From Candidatus Pacearchaeota archaeon CG_4_10_14_0_2_um_filter_35_33 (GTDB lineage Archaea; Nanobdellota; Nanobdellia; Pacearchaeales; GW2011-AR1): 50,647 nucleotides of DNA. This document shows positions 8,133 to 14,620 of the stretch, in pieces. The stretch's first letter is position 1; the number at the start of each line of letters is the position of its first letter. The stretch covers positions 1 through 50,647 of the forward strand of contig PFOR01000024.1 in the NCBI GenBank assembly GCA_002792635.1. The letters run 5' to 3'. The notes beneath the pieces are model-generated. The model was not told where the DNA came from, ran no database searches, and was given only the letters and a program-made list of their open reading frames with translations. The translations under genes and the position numbers were made by a program.

Positions 8133-8744
8133 ATGGACAAAGACAGAGCAGTAAGGCAGTTGAAGAGATTGGAAAAGCTTGGGGGTGAGATGAGACTGGC
8201 TGCTGAAGGTTGGAATTCTGAATGGAAAATCTTAGTTACTACAATAATGTCAGCACAAACAAAAGATGAAACCACAATTCCTGTTGCACAAGGCCTGTTT
8301 AAGAGATATGGGAGTGTTAGGAAATTGGCTCGTGCTAAGGTTTCGGATGTGGAGAAGTTGATTAGAGGAGTTAATTATTATAAGACAAAGGCGAGAAATG
8401 TTGTTAGTTGTTGTAAGGTGCTTGTTGACAGGTATAATGGGAAAGTGCCTAGTGATTTGGATTTGTTGGTCAAGTTGCCCGGGGTCGGGAGGAAGACGGG
8501 TAATGTTTTCTTATCCAGTTTAGGAAAGGATGCTATTGGAGTAGATACACATGTTCATTATTGCTCAAATTATCTTGGTTGGGTCAAGAGTAAATATCCT
8601 GAGAAGAGTGAGGTGCAATTGATGGATTTGTTTCCAAAGAGATATTGGAGCAGAATTAATGATGCCCTTGTGAGGTTTGGGAAGAACTATACTTCTAAGA
8701 AGGAAAAAAACAGGATTCTTGATGAAGTTAGGGCGATTAGATAA
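8133..8744 (+). CDS. nth: Endonuclease III (HhH-GPD DNA glycosylase/AP lyase) without Fe-S cluster motif
   Basis: 203 residues from the ATG at 8133, chosen over GTG 8124 because a TATA-like TATTTTAAA is centred 25 bp upstream. The helix-hairpin-helix is LPGVGRKTGNVF (about 115-126) with the lyase Lys near 121; the catalytic Asp is in GVDTHVHY (Asp138). The enzyme removes oxidised pyrimidines and cleaves the abasic site in base excision repair. The four C-terminal cysteines that normally ligate a [4Fe-4S] cluster are absent; the chain ends KNRILDEVRAIR right after the last core helix. Cluster-less Nth variants exist in other lineages, so activity is plausible. Confidence 0.9.
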   Translation: MDKDRAVRQLKRLEKLGGEMRLAAEGWNSEWKILVTTIMSAQTKDETTIPVAQGLFKRYGSVRKLARAKVSDVEKLIRGVNYYKTKARNVVSCCKVLVDRYNGKVPSDLDLLVKLPGVGRKTGNVFLSSLGKDAIGVDTHVHYCSNYLGWVKSKYPEKSEVQLMDLFPKRYWSRINDALVRFGKNYTSKKEKNRILDEVRAIR

Positions 8745-8775
8745 GTTTAAAAATCAGAGGGTTTAGATTTTTTTG

Positions 8776-9203
8776 ATGAATGATTTGAGAAAGGGATATG
8801 AGATGTTTGAGTATGATGGTGGTAGTCTGAGTATAGGGGTAGAACGGATCAATGATGGTAGAGTGTATTATCTTGCAAAACTTAAGGGTCCTCTTAATAA
8901 TTCAAGGAGGGGGTGTTTGATTGATATAATTAATGATAGGATAGATGATGATTTTCCTGTTATCTTAGATATCGGAGAGGTTAAGGGCTTTGATACAAGC
9001 GGACTTGTGCAGCATTTTTCGCTATTGCAAGGAGAAGGAAAGATAAGACAGTTTATGTAATAAATCCTTCAGAGAGGGCTCTAGCATTTATGAACATTTA
9101 TCTGAGGAATTGTGAAGAATATAGGAATCACGTTCGCGTTATATCTAGTATGAACGAGGTTCAACAAACATTGGTGCATAAGCGGTTGGTAATTTTGTTA
9201 TGA
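8776..9203 (+). pseudogene. STAS domain protein, frameshifted and cut by an IS element
   Basis: The first frame (ATG 8776) carries the STAS core FPVILDIGEVKGFDTSGL, including the D-T-S-G-L phosphorylation-loop pattern of anti-anti-sigma-like proteins, and stops at 9058-9060. The other frame continues seamlessly with KDKTVYVINPSERALAF and VRVISSMNEVQQ, the expected last strand and helix. One missing A in GGAAAGATAAG near 9039 accounts for the shift. Reading then enters the left inverted repeat of the IS at 9172 and ends at TGA 9201-9203, so the C-terminus is also replaced. STAS proteins mediate regulatory protein contacts. Whether the 1-nt deletion is real or a sequencing error cannot be told. 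Confidence 0.6.
9172..9196. repeat. IS left terminal inverted repeat
   Basis: TGGTGCATAAGCGGTTGGTA followed by ATTTT; the reverse complement of 10419-10443 matches at 24 of 25 positions (G versus A at position 11). Confidence 0.85.
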
Positions 9204-9204
9204 T

Positions 9205-9798
9205 TTATCCATTTGCCATTTTTATCAACTCCAGCCATTTATTTTCAGAATAAAGTTTCAATTCTGGAATAGCCAATTCATAAGGGTATCTTTTGATTGA
9301 CTGATGTTTTCTTATGAAATTATAGAAGATTTCATAACCTTTCATTATTGCATTTGCGCTTTCAACAGAGCCATGAAAACCTCTGAAAGTTTTAGTCCTC
9401 TCACGAATTGAATTATGCAACCTTTTAATCATAATACTAAAGCCCTCGCCTTTTGAAGCATTAACTTGATTATGAAAAACATTGAGTTTGTGAGTTTTAT
9501 TTGAAAATCCATAAACTTTTTTGATAGCATTTGGATAAGCAAGAAGTCCGTCAGAAGTAACCACTTTAACTTGCTCTCCTGTTTTTTCTTCTGCTTTTGA
9601 TAACACAAATTTAAGTTCTTTTTGTTCTCTTGCTTTAACATATTTGGAAGAAATCATAAATCTTGTTTTGCTGTCAATACAATCAATAAACCAATTTTTA
9701 TCAACACCCTTTAATATTACCGAACCTTTATTTAATAAACTATGCTCTGAAAGATTTAGATCAGCAGTGCTCTTAGTAGGGGATAGATATGCTAGCAA
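9205..9798 (-). pseudogene. N-terminally truncated DDE transposase (IS6/IS240-like)
   Basis: The readable product contains WFIDCIDSKTRFMISSKY, the second Asp region VVTSDGLLAYPNAI, and the C-terminal RTKTFRGFHGSVESANAIM plus FYNFIRKHQSIK, typical of IS6-like DDE-fold transposases of archaea. The N-terminal zinc-finger/HTH part is missing, and the first catalytic Asp, expected just before the strand SVILKGVDKNW, cannot be identified. The first ~20 codons of the open frame (from 9798) are antisense to the neighbouring foreign ORF and are not transposase-like, so the true junction is around 9735-9775. The protein should be inactive. Confidence 0.75.
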
Positions 9799-10267
9799 TG
9801 TCCAATGTTACAAGGTAGGAGATATTCAGAATACATCTCCTAGTAGATTAGCTATACTCACTAATGCTTTTTTTGATTCGAAATATTACATGCAAGTTCC
9901 TTCAGGTGATTTTTCTCCAGAACCCTCAGTGAATGGAACTTTATTAGCATTGATACCTTCAAAAAAAAGAAATTTAAGTTTTAAAGACTACGTATTCAGA
10001 AACATATGGGATCAAAGAACAAGACCTCTGAAGTATTCTATTTCAAATGGAATTGAAAATTATCTGTCATTAGAAGGAAATATTTGTTATATGGATAGCG
10101 ACAGAATTATGGGAATTATATCTTTACCCGACGATTTAGTTGAGGAGAGAGGGAGTGATCTTGGAAATTCAGACTTCTTAAAAATATATATTTGTCTTTC
10201 AGATAAAAAGAATAAAAAAAGGATTTATAAAACTAATAAGAACCTTAGTGAGAGATATAGAAATTAG
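9770..10267 (+). pseudogene. Unknown ORF fragment carried inside the IS
   Basis: The frame is open from within the transposase remnant; the part with coding character begins near 9770 (VGDRYASNVQCYKVGDIQN) and runs to TAG 10265-10267, ending in the first copy of the 84-bp duplication. Internal segments such as SKYYMQVPSGDFSPEP, KRNLSFKDYVFRNIW and YMDSDRIMGIISLPDDL look like a soluble domain. No start codon or promoter is evident at the junction, so it is probably the 3-prime part of a gene whose 5-prime part was lost, captured between the IS ends. It uses more ATA and AGA codons than neighbours by eye. No family is recognised. Confidence 0.4.
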
Positions 10268-10396
10268 TTTTCATGCAACTTTCTTAATAATTGTATTCTC
10301 TGCGGTCATTATAAAACTAATAAGAACCTTAGTGAGAGATATAGAAATTAGTTTTCATGCAACTTTCTTAATAATTGTATTCTCTGCGGTCATTAT
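10225..10396. repeat. 84-bp tandem duplication
   Basis: Two consecutive identical copies with period 84 bp (10225-10308 and 10309-10392, plus 4 extra bases). It lies inside the IS, 22 bp before the right inverted repeat. As 84 is a multiple of 3, reading frames pass through in phase, which explains a spurious repetitive ORF here. Likely a recent slippage or recombination event. Confidence 0.9.
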
Positions 10397-10418
10397 GCAT
10401 GTAATCATACAAACTATT

Positions 10419-10443
10419 AAAATTACCAACCGTTTATGCACCA
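10419..10443. repeat. IS right terminal inverted repeat
   Basis: Reverse complement begins TGGTGCATAAACGGTTGGTA; partner of 9172-9196 with one mismatch. Confidence 0.85.
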
Positions 10444-10491
10444 GCGAAGGTCCAACAATAACTTTTTATACTAGTCTTTTGAATATTAGTT

Positions 10492-10659
10492 ATGGCAGAC
10501 AATAAGATACAGATGCCCGGTGTTTTTGGCGGGTTGATGAGGTATGATGAAGAATATTCAAGTAAATTCATGTTAAGGCCTTCAACTGTCGTGGGTTTTG
10601 CTGTGGCGATAATTGTTTTAGTTGTTGCTTTAAAGATATTTTTTCCTGTTGGTGTTTAA
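10492..10659 (+). CDS. secG: Preprotein translocase subunit SecG / Sec61-beta
   Basis: 55 residues, the standard size of archaeal Sec61-beta. The N-terminal cytoplasmic part has the family pattern GVFGGLMRYDEEYSSKFMLR followed by a single transmembrane helix (TVVGFAVAIIVLVVALKIFF). It is the small non-catalytic subunit of the SecYEG membrane channel. A TATA-like TTTTTATA is centred 26 bp upstream of the ATG, giving a leaderless transcript; the IS right end stops 20 bp before that box, so the promoter is spared. Hairpin element A1 starts 15 bp after the stop. Confidence 0.9.
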   Translation: MADNKIQMPGVFGGLMRYDEEYSSKFMLRPSTVVGFAVAIIVLVVALKIFFPVGV

Positions 10660-10673
10660 ATAGAGAGTAAAGA

Positions 10674-10794
10674 TTTAAGACTCCTAGAATCCTTTGACTG
10701 CTTCCATTTGCTTTAGCTCGGTGTGTGCAATTGGTTCTCGGCAGTGCTCAAGAACCAGACAGGTCATACACTAAAGTGTATGGTTCTCAACATA
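10674..10794 (+). repeat. Bipartite hairpin element A1
   Basis: Plus-oriented copy of the structured repeat family. Stem 1 pairs CCTAGAATCC with GGTTCTCGG around a 37-nt loop; a linker GCAGTGCTCA follows; stem 2 pairs AGAACC with GGTTCT and encloses the terminal hairpin CATACACTAAAGTGTATG; the copy ends AACATA. It shares the order of parts and long similar stretches with 33989-34110 and 46729-46924. The 3-prime end faces the dead deoxyribosyltransferase-like gene and supplies its last codons and stop. Confidence 0.7.
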
Positions 10795-11154
10795 ATCCAT
10801 TTCTATAGGGTTATTATAAAGAAATATTTTTTGATTCAAGACAAGGATGAAAACCATTTCGAGAACGGTGTGTGCACCAATATAGTTTTTAATTCTATTT
10901 TTGTCTAAATTTAAAACCAAAATAACTTTTCCTTTTTTCATTGTATGCTAATAGTTTCTTATAGCATCTATATTATTTTTTTGATGGAGTTTCATTTTTT
11001 CTTTTTCTTCATTAGTTTTTCCGGTCATTGGAGCCGCGAAAGACGCCATGTAAGCTTCAAGCCCTAATTTTTTTAGTTCTTCTACGATTCCTATTTGTTC
11101 TTCAGCAAATTGTATGCTTCCATAAATAGTTATGTCAAGGTTGCATTCAGCCAT
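10771..11154 (-). pseudogene. Decayed nucleoside 2-deoxyribosyltransferase-like gene between two hairpin elements
   Basis: One frame reads ITIYGSIQFAEEQIGIVEEL at the start, then an in-frame TAG (10948-10950) after AIRNY, then KGKVILVLNLDKNRIKNYIG, HTVLEM and a KIFLYNNPIEM strand in the same frame, ending VENHTL. This matches the deoxyribosyltransferase-like family (GS-x-F-A near the N-terminus, ILVLN, N-Y-I-G, L-E-M with the catalytic-type Glu kept). The TAG replaces a residue that is usually aromatic. The start codon region overlaps element B1 and the last seven codons come from element A1, so both gene ends were remade by the repeats. A readthrough role for TAG (pyrrolysine) has no support here. 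Confidence 0.65.
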
Positions 11155-11228
11155 GCACTAAAGTGCCTGGTTTCCTGTATCTGCAACCTTAAGCATCCAA
11201 AAGTTCAAACACGCAAGAACTTTTTGAT
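11130..11228 (-). repeat. Bipartite hairpin element B1
   Basis: Minus-oriented copy. On its own strand: stem 1 AAAAGTTC/GAACTTTT with a short loop, linker GGATGCTTAAG, stem 2 AAGGTTGCA/TGCAACCTT enclosing the terminal hairpin GCACTTTAGTGC, then end TTGACATAA. The layout equals that of the A copies while stem sequences differ and still pair. Its 3-prime end faces A1 across the dead gene. Confidence 0.7.
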
Positions 11229-11284
11229 ATTTATGTTTTTCTGGAGATGGAAAACTATAAATAAGCTTGTATTTTTGGTGAGTT

Positions 11285-11611
11285 ATGATACCAGGACTAG
11301 GTGGTATGAATCCTAAGAAGATGCAAGGCTTGATGAAGCAGATGGGCATCAATCAAGATGAAATTGAGGCTGATAGAGTTGTGATTGAGAAAGGAGATGG
11401 AAACATTGTTATTGAAAATCCGAAGGTTATGAAAATTACAATGCAAGGCCAGGAATCCTTTCAAGTTACAGGAGATATTAAGGAGGAGGAAGGATTCAAT
11501 GAAGGAGATGTTAAGATGATAATGGAAAAAACTGGCAAATCAGAAGATGAAGCTAAGAAGGCATTGGAGGAAACAAGTGATATTGCTGAGGCAATTGTCA
11601 AGTTAAGTTAA
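11285..11611 (+). CDS. nac: Nascent polypeptide-associated complex protein (NAC alpha type)
   Basis: 108 residues. N-terminal MIPGLGGMNPKKMQGLMKQM is the typical archaeal NAC start; residues about 30-72 form the NAC beta-barrel (VIEKGDGNIVIENPKVMKI, ESFQVTGD), and residues 75-108 a UBA domain (DVKMIMEKTGKSEDEAKKAL). It binds emerging chains at the ribosome exit as a homodimer. A TATA-like CTATAAATA is centred 26 bp upstream, giving a leaderless message. The aminopeptidase gene follows after 1 nt, which fits co-expression of nascent-chain and peptide-processing functions. Confidence 0.95.
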   Translation: MIPGLGGMNPKKMQGLMKQMGINQDEIEADRVVIEKGDGNIVIENPKVMKITMQGQESFQVTGDIKEEEGFNEGDVKMIMEKTGKSEDEAKKALEETSDIAEAIVKLS

Positions 11612-11612
11612 G

Positions 11613-12812
11613 ATGTATGTTCCTGATGAAACAATTTTGAATAGATATGCAGACGTTTTGATTAATTTTGCTCTGAATTCTGGAGAAGGCATTAAGCCTG
11701 GAGAAACAGTTTATCTGCAGGTTCCAGAGAATGCGAAACCTTTATTGATTGCTTTGAGGAAAGCTGTTTGGAAATCAAAAGGGCATATGATTGTTGATTA
11801 TTTACCAGATAACGTTGCCAGAGATTTTTATGAAGTTGCTGATGATTCACAGTTGGATTTTTTTCCGGGAAAGTATTTGAAAGGGATTGTTGATGAGATG
11901 GATCATGCGGTTATGATAATTGCCGATACGGATAAGAAAGAATTGGAGGGTATAAAACCTGAGAGAATTATGAGGAAGAGCAAGGCTTTCAAGCCTTACA
12001 AGGATTGGAGAAGAGATAAGGAGAATAGGGGAGAATTTACATGGACTTTGGCTTTGTATGGTACTGAGGCAAGTGCTAAAGAAGCCGGATTGTCTTTGGA
12101 AGAGTATTGGAATGAGATTATTAAAGCCTGTTTTTTGGATGAGGATGATCCTGTTGGCAAATGGAAATCAGTTTATGATGAAGTTGAGAGGATTAGACAT
12201 GCTTTGACAAATTTGGCTATTGAGAAATTGAAAGTTAGGGGACAAGGGATTGATTTAATAGTTGGATTAGGAGAGAATAGGTGTTGGTTGGGGGGAAGTG
12301 GAAGGAATATCCCTAGTTTCGAGGTATTTATTAGTCCAGATGCTAGAATTACGGAGGGAAAGGTTAGATTTAACCAGCCTTTGTACCGATATGGGAATAT
12401 CGTCAAAGGGATTAGATTAGAGTTTAAAGATGGGAAAGTTGTAAAGGCGGAGGCAGATTCAGGCCTGGAAGTTTTGGAAGAGATGATAAAAGTTGAAGGA
12501 GCTAACAAAATAGGAGAATTTTCCTTGACTGATGCAAGATTGTCAAGAATTACTAAGTTTATGGCTGAAACTTTGTTCGATGAAAATATTGGGGGAGAAT
12601 TTGGGAATATGCATATTGCCTTAGGAGAAGCATATAAAGATTCATATCCAGGAGACGCCTCAAAAGTTAGCAAGGAACAATGGAACGAAATGGGGTATAA
12701 CGAGAGTGTTGTGCATACAGACATGGTTTCTACAGAGGATAAAGAGGTTATTGCTGTTTTGAAAGATGGGAGCGAAAAGGTGATTTATAAGTCTGGAAAG
12801 TTCTTAATTTGA
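11613..12812 (+). CDS. M29 family metal-dependent aminopeptidase
   Basis: 399 residues, as in AmpS/AmpT-like M29 enzymes. Metal-ligand and catalytic landmarks of the family are present: GRNIPSFEVFISPD (Glu), GNMHIALGEAY (His), and VVHTDMVS (His-x-Asp) near the C-terminus. The N-terminal half contains the opening YADVLINFALNSGEGIKPGE typical of these proteins. It removes N-terminal residues from peptides in the cytoplasm. It sits 1 nt after NAC and is probably in the same transcript. Confidence 0.88.
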   Translation: MYVPDETILNRYADVLINFALNSGEGIKPGETVYLQVPENAKPLLIALRKAVWKSKGHMIVDYLPDNVARDFYEVADDSQLDFFPGKYLKGIVDEMDHAVMIIADTDKKELEGIKPERIMRKSKAFKPYKDWRRDKENRGEFTWTLALYGTEASAKEAGLSLEEYWNEIIKACFLDEDDPVGKWKSVYDEVERIRHALTNLAIEKLKVRGQGIDLIVGLGENRCWLGGSGRNIPSFEVFISPDARITEGKVRFNQPLYRYGNIVKGIRLEFKDGKVVKAEADSGLEVLEEMIKVEGANKIGEFSLTDARLSRITKFMAETLFDENIGGEFGNMHIALGEAYKDSYPGDASKVSKEQWNEMGYNESVVHTDMVSTEDKEVIAVLKDGSEKVIYKSGKFLI

Positions 12813-12908
12813 TTAGAATCTCTTGAAAAGTGATAACGGTAAATTTAGAAAGGTATAAATAGTAAATTTTCTTGATGTTTAGTGCTTCTGTAAGGGGTAA
12901 GTTTGGTG

Positions 12909-13334
12909 ATGGATGACGTAATTAAGGAAAAAATTAGTGCAGACCACTTATTATACGTTAGCCTGAAGTATACAAAAACTTGCGATGTTATAATTAATTT
13001 GCTTCTTAGATGGAAAGTTATGGTTGAAAAGGCAATGGATGTTTTAATCGACAAGGCAAAAAAGAAGAAGAAATGGAAGCCCGTTCCTGATGCTCCGAGG
13101 GCAAAGGTAGTACAATTGAAGAAAATTTATGCTAAAGAAAAATTAGTTATCGAGGTTTTAGAGTTATATGAGATGTTTAGGGATTTAAATAAGCTTGAAA
13201 AAATCAGAGAAAGTGAATTTAGAAAAGGCGTCAACTTAAAAGTTAAATACAAAAATGATTTTGTTAATGTAAATCTTGATAAATTGAAAGAGTATGCTGA
13301 TTTGTTAGAAAGGTTTATAAGCTATCTCAGATAA
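12909..13334 (+). CDS. Conserved helical DPANN protein of unknown function
   Basis: About 141 residues from ATG 12909; TTG 12903 and GTG 12906 are alternatives. All-helical, highly charged, with DHLLYVSLKYTKTCDVI near the start, a lysine cluster (DKAKKKKKW), VPDAP, and a C-terminal helix ending DLLERFISYLR. I recall similar uncharacterised proteins in Woesearchaeota-type genomes, but no function is established; a HEPN-like helical fold is a guess. A TATA-like GGTATAAATA near 12852 would give a leader of about 27 nt. It precedes minD by 34 nt in the same direction. Confidence 0.7.
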   Translation: MDDVIKEKISADHLLYVSLKYTKTCDVIINLLLRWKVMVEKAMDVLIDKAKKKKKWKPVPDAPRAKVVQLKKIYAKEKLVIEVLELYEMFRDLNKLEKIRESEFRKGVNLKVKYKNDFVNVNLDKLKEYADLLERFISYLR

Positions 13335-13368
13335 TTCTCTTTTACTTACCTTCGTAAGTTTAGTAAAA

Positions 13369-14121
13369 ATGGCGAGATTAATTGCAGTAATTTCAGGTAA
13401 AGGCGGAGTCGGGAAGACAACAACCACTATAAATCTAGGTGCTGCTTTAAATGAATTTGGAAGAGATGTCATAATTGCGGATGCTAATTTAACCACACCT
13501 AATTTGGGCTTACATATAGGCGTTCCTATTGTTCCTGTGAGCTTGAATCATGTTTTATCTGGAAAGGCAAAGATAGGAGATGCTATTTATGAGCACGACT
13601 CTGGAACAAAAATAATGCCTGGCTCTTTATCAGTTAAAGAATTGAAGAAGATAGATCATTTTAAACTAAAGGAAGTAGGGAAGAAATTGAGGAAAATGGT
13701 TGATGACTTTGTTATTTATGATGGTGCTTCAGGGTTAGGGGATGAGGCATTAGGAAGCATAGAGGCTGCTGATGATATAATTGTTGTTACGAATCCTGAG
13801 ATTCCTGCCGTTACAGATGCTTTAAAGACAATAAAATTTGTTGAGGAGCTTGGAAAAGAGGTTAAGGGTGTTATAATTACGAGAACGAGGGGAAATAAGA
13901 GCGAGATGAGTGTTGCGAATATTTATGATATTTTAGAAACTCCTATCCTGGGTGTTATTCCTGAAGACAGGAATATGCAGGGTGCTTTGTCAAAAAAGGA
14001 TGCTTTGATTCATTTACATCCTAATTCAAGAGCAGCAATAGCTTACAAGAAGATTGCTGCTAAAATGGCTGGTGTTAAATATCATGAACCAGGTTTATTG
14101 GCGAGGATGTTTAGTCATTAA
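13369..14121 (+). CDS. minD: MinD/ParA-type P-loop ATPase
   Basis: 250 residues. Deviant Walker A KGGVGKT at residues 11-17, switch region DANLTTPNLGLHIG, Walker B-like DDFVIYDGASGLGDEAL, and the base-recognition-like stretch VVTNPEIPAVTDALK. Members dimerise on ATP binding and position or load partners at membranes or on DNA. A C-terminal region GLLARMFSH is short and weakly amphipathic, consistent with a small membrane-targeting tip. No MinC/MinE is adjacent, as usual in archaea. It overlaps the convergent gene at 14118 by 4 nt. Confidence 0.9.
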   Translation: MARLIAVISGKGGVGKTTTTINLGAALNEFGRDVIIADANLTTPNLGLHIGVPIVPVSLNHVLSGKAKIGDAIYEHDSGTKIMPGSLSVKELKKIDHFKLKEVGKKLRKMVDDFVIYDGASGLGDEALGSIEAADDIIVVTNPEIPAVTDALKTIKFVEELGKEVKGVIITRTRGNKSEMSVANIYDILETPILGVIPEDRNMQGALSKKDALIHLHPNSRAAIAYKKIAAKMAGVKYHEPGLLARMFSH

Positions 14122-14447
14122 CTAATTTTGCTTCCTTCAGGCATAGGTTTTTCAGGTTGAAGGATTACTACTTTGTCTTCATTGGATGCTGCCAGAATCA
14201 TGCCCTGACTTTCTATTCCTCTAAGTGTTACAGGCGCTAAATTAGTTATGAAGATTGCTTGCTTACCTTGAAGTTCTTCTTTAGTGTAGTGTTGTTTTAA
14301 GCCTGCTACAATTGTTCTGGTCTCATTTCCTAGATTGATTGTTAGGACATAGAGTCTGTCTGCGTCTGGATGGTCTTCTACTTTTTCTATTGTACCAACT
14401 TTCATTTCCAGTTTTTGGAAGTCTTTGAAGGGTATCTGTTCTGTCAT
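14118..14447 (-). CDS. tRNA-binding domain protein (MetRS beta / EMAPII-like OB fold)
   Basis: 109 residues. The OB fold carries the family pattern LEMKVGTIEKVEDHPDADRL, then TIVAGLKQHYTKEELQGKQ and LRGIESQGMILAA. In many archaea this domain is separate from or fused to the C-terminus of methionyl-tRNA synthetase and raises tRNA affinity. Here it is a stand-alone gene downstream of metG; an SDR remnant lies between, and the ATGA overlap with that remnant is still present. Probably translated from the metG transcript. Confidence 0.9.
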   Translation of the reverse strand: MTEQIPFKDFQKLEMKVGTIEKVEDHPDADRLYVLTINLGNETRTIVAGLKQHYTKEELQGKQAIFITNLAPVTLRGIESQGMILAASNEDKVVILQPEKPMPEGSKIS

Positions 14448-14620
14448 TCTACGTTTTCTTCCCCATCTACAAGAATAGTAGACCCATTGATGAATTCGTT
14501 TTCAGTTAAAAATATTGCTGTGTTGGCTGTTTACTTCTAAGTTTCTTTTATTAGGGAGCTTATTTTTTCTTCCTTTAGGGTTAATTTTTTGAACTCTTCA
14601 AATTTGTGTTAAAGATTCAT
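14444..14620 (-). pseudogene. Remnant of a short-chain dehydrogenase gene between metG and the tRNA-binding gene
   Basis: The last 27 codons read ANTAIFLTENEFINGSTILV then DGEENVE, the classic C-terminus of SDR oxidoreductases (FL-x-x-x-x-F-I-N-G-x-x-I-x-V-D-G). The same frame upstream reads FEEFKKLTLKEEKISSLIKE but carries TAG and TAA just before ANTAIF and a further TAA near its start. The catalytic YxxxK and Rossmann parts are gone. The remnant still starts with an ATG overlapping the metG stop (ATGA) and ends with a TGA overlapping the next ATG, so operon geometry outlived the gene. Confidence 0.6.

Larger units (their letters stand above)
9172..10443. mobile_element. Defective insertion sequence with intact terminal inverted repeats and foreign interior
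   Basis: Near-perfect 25-bp inverted repeats (24 of 25 matching) bound 1272 bp. The left half encodes the C-terminal two thirds of a DDE transposase reading leftwards, with its stop 8 nt inside the left repeat as usual for an IS. The right half carries an unrelated rightward ORF and an 84-bp tandem duplication. No matching target-site duplication is visible: left flank ends CAACAAACAT, right flank begins GCGAAGGTCC. The left end lies in the STAS gene; the right end stops 20 bp short of the secG TATA box. Mobilisation in trans is conceivable because the ends are kept. Confidence 0.75.

Noticed and set aside
10225-10396. Possible CRISPR-like repeat
   Set aside because: Only two directly abutting 84-bp copies with no spacers; it is a plain tandem duplication.
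9150-10460. GGTTCAACAA / GGTCCAACAA near both IS ends as target-site duplication
   Set aside because: The similar 10-mers are not adjacent to the inverted repeats (5-6 bp away on each side, different spacers) and are not identical, so they do not qualify as a duplication.
10248-10505. 85-residue ORF with internal sequence repeat
   Set aside because: The repetition is the in-phase 84-bp DNA duplication; no start signal, and it runs through the IS end and into the secG promoter and start.
10723-10908. 61-residue plus-strand ORF across element A1
   Set aside because: Its codons come from the hairpin repeat and the antisense of the dead deoxyribosyltransferase gene; not conserved in A2 or A3.
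10948-10950. TAG as pyrrolysine codon
   Set aside because: No pyl genes are visible, the protein family has no known pyrrolysine, and both gene ends are also damaged.
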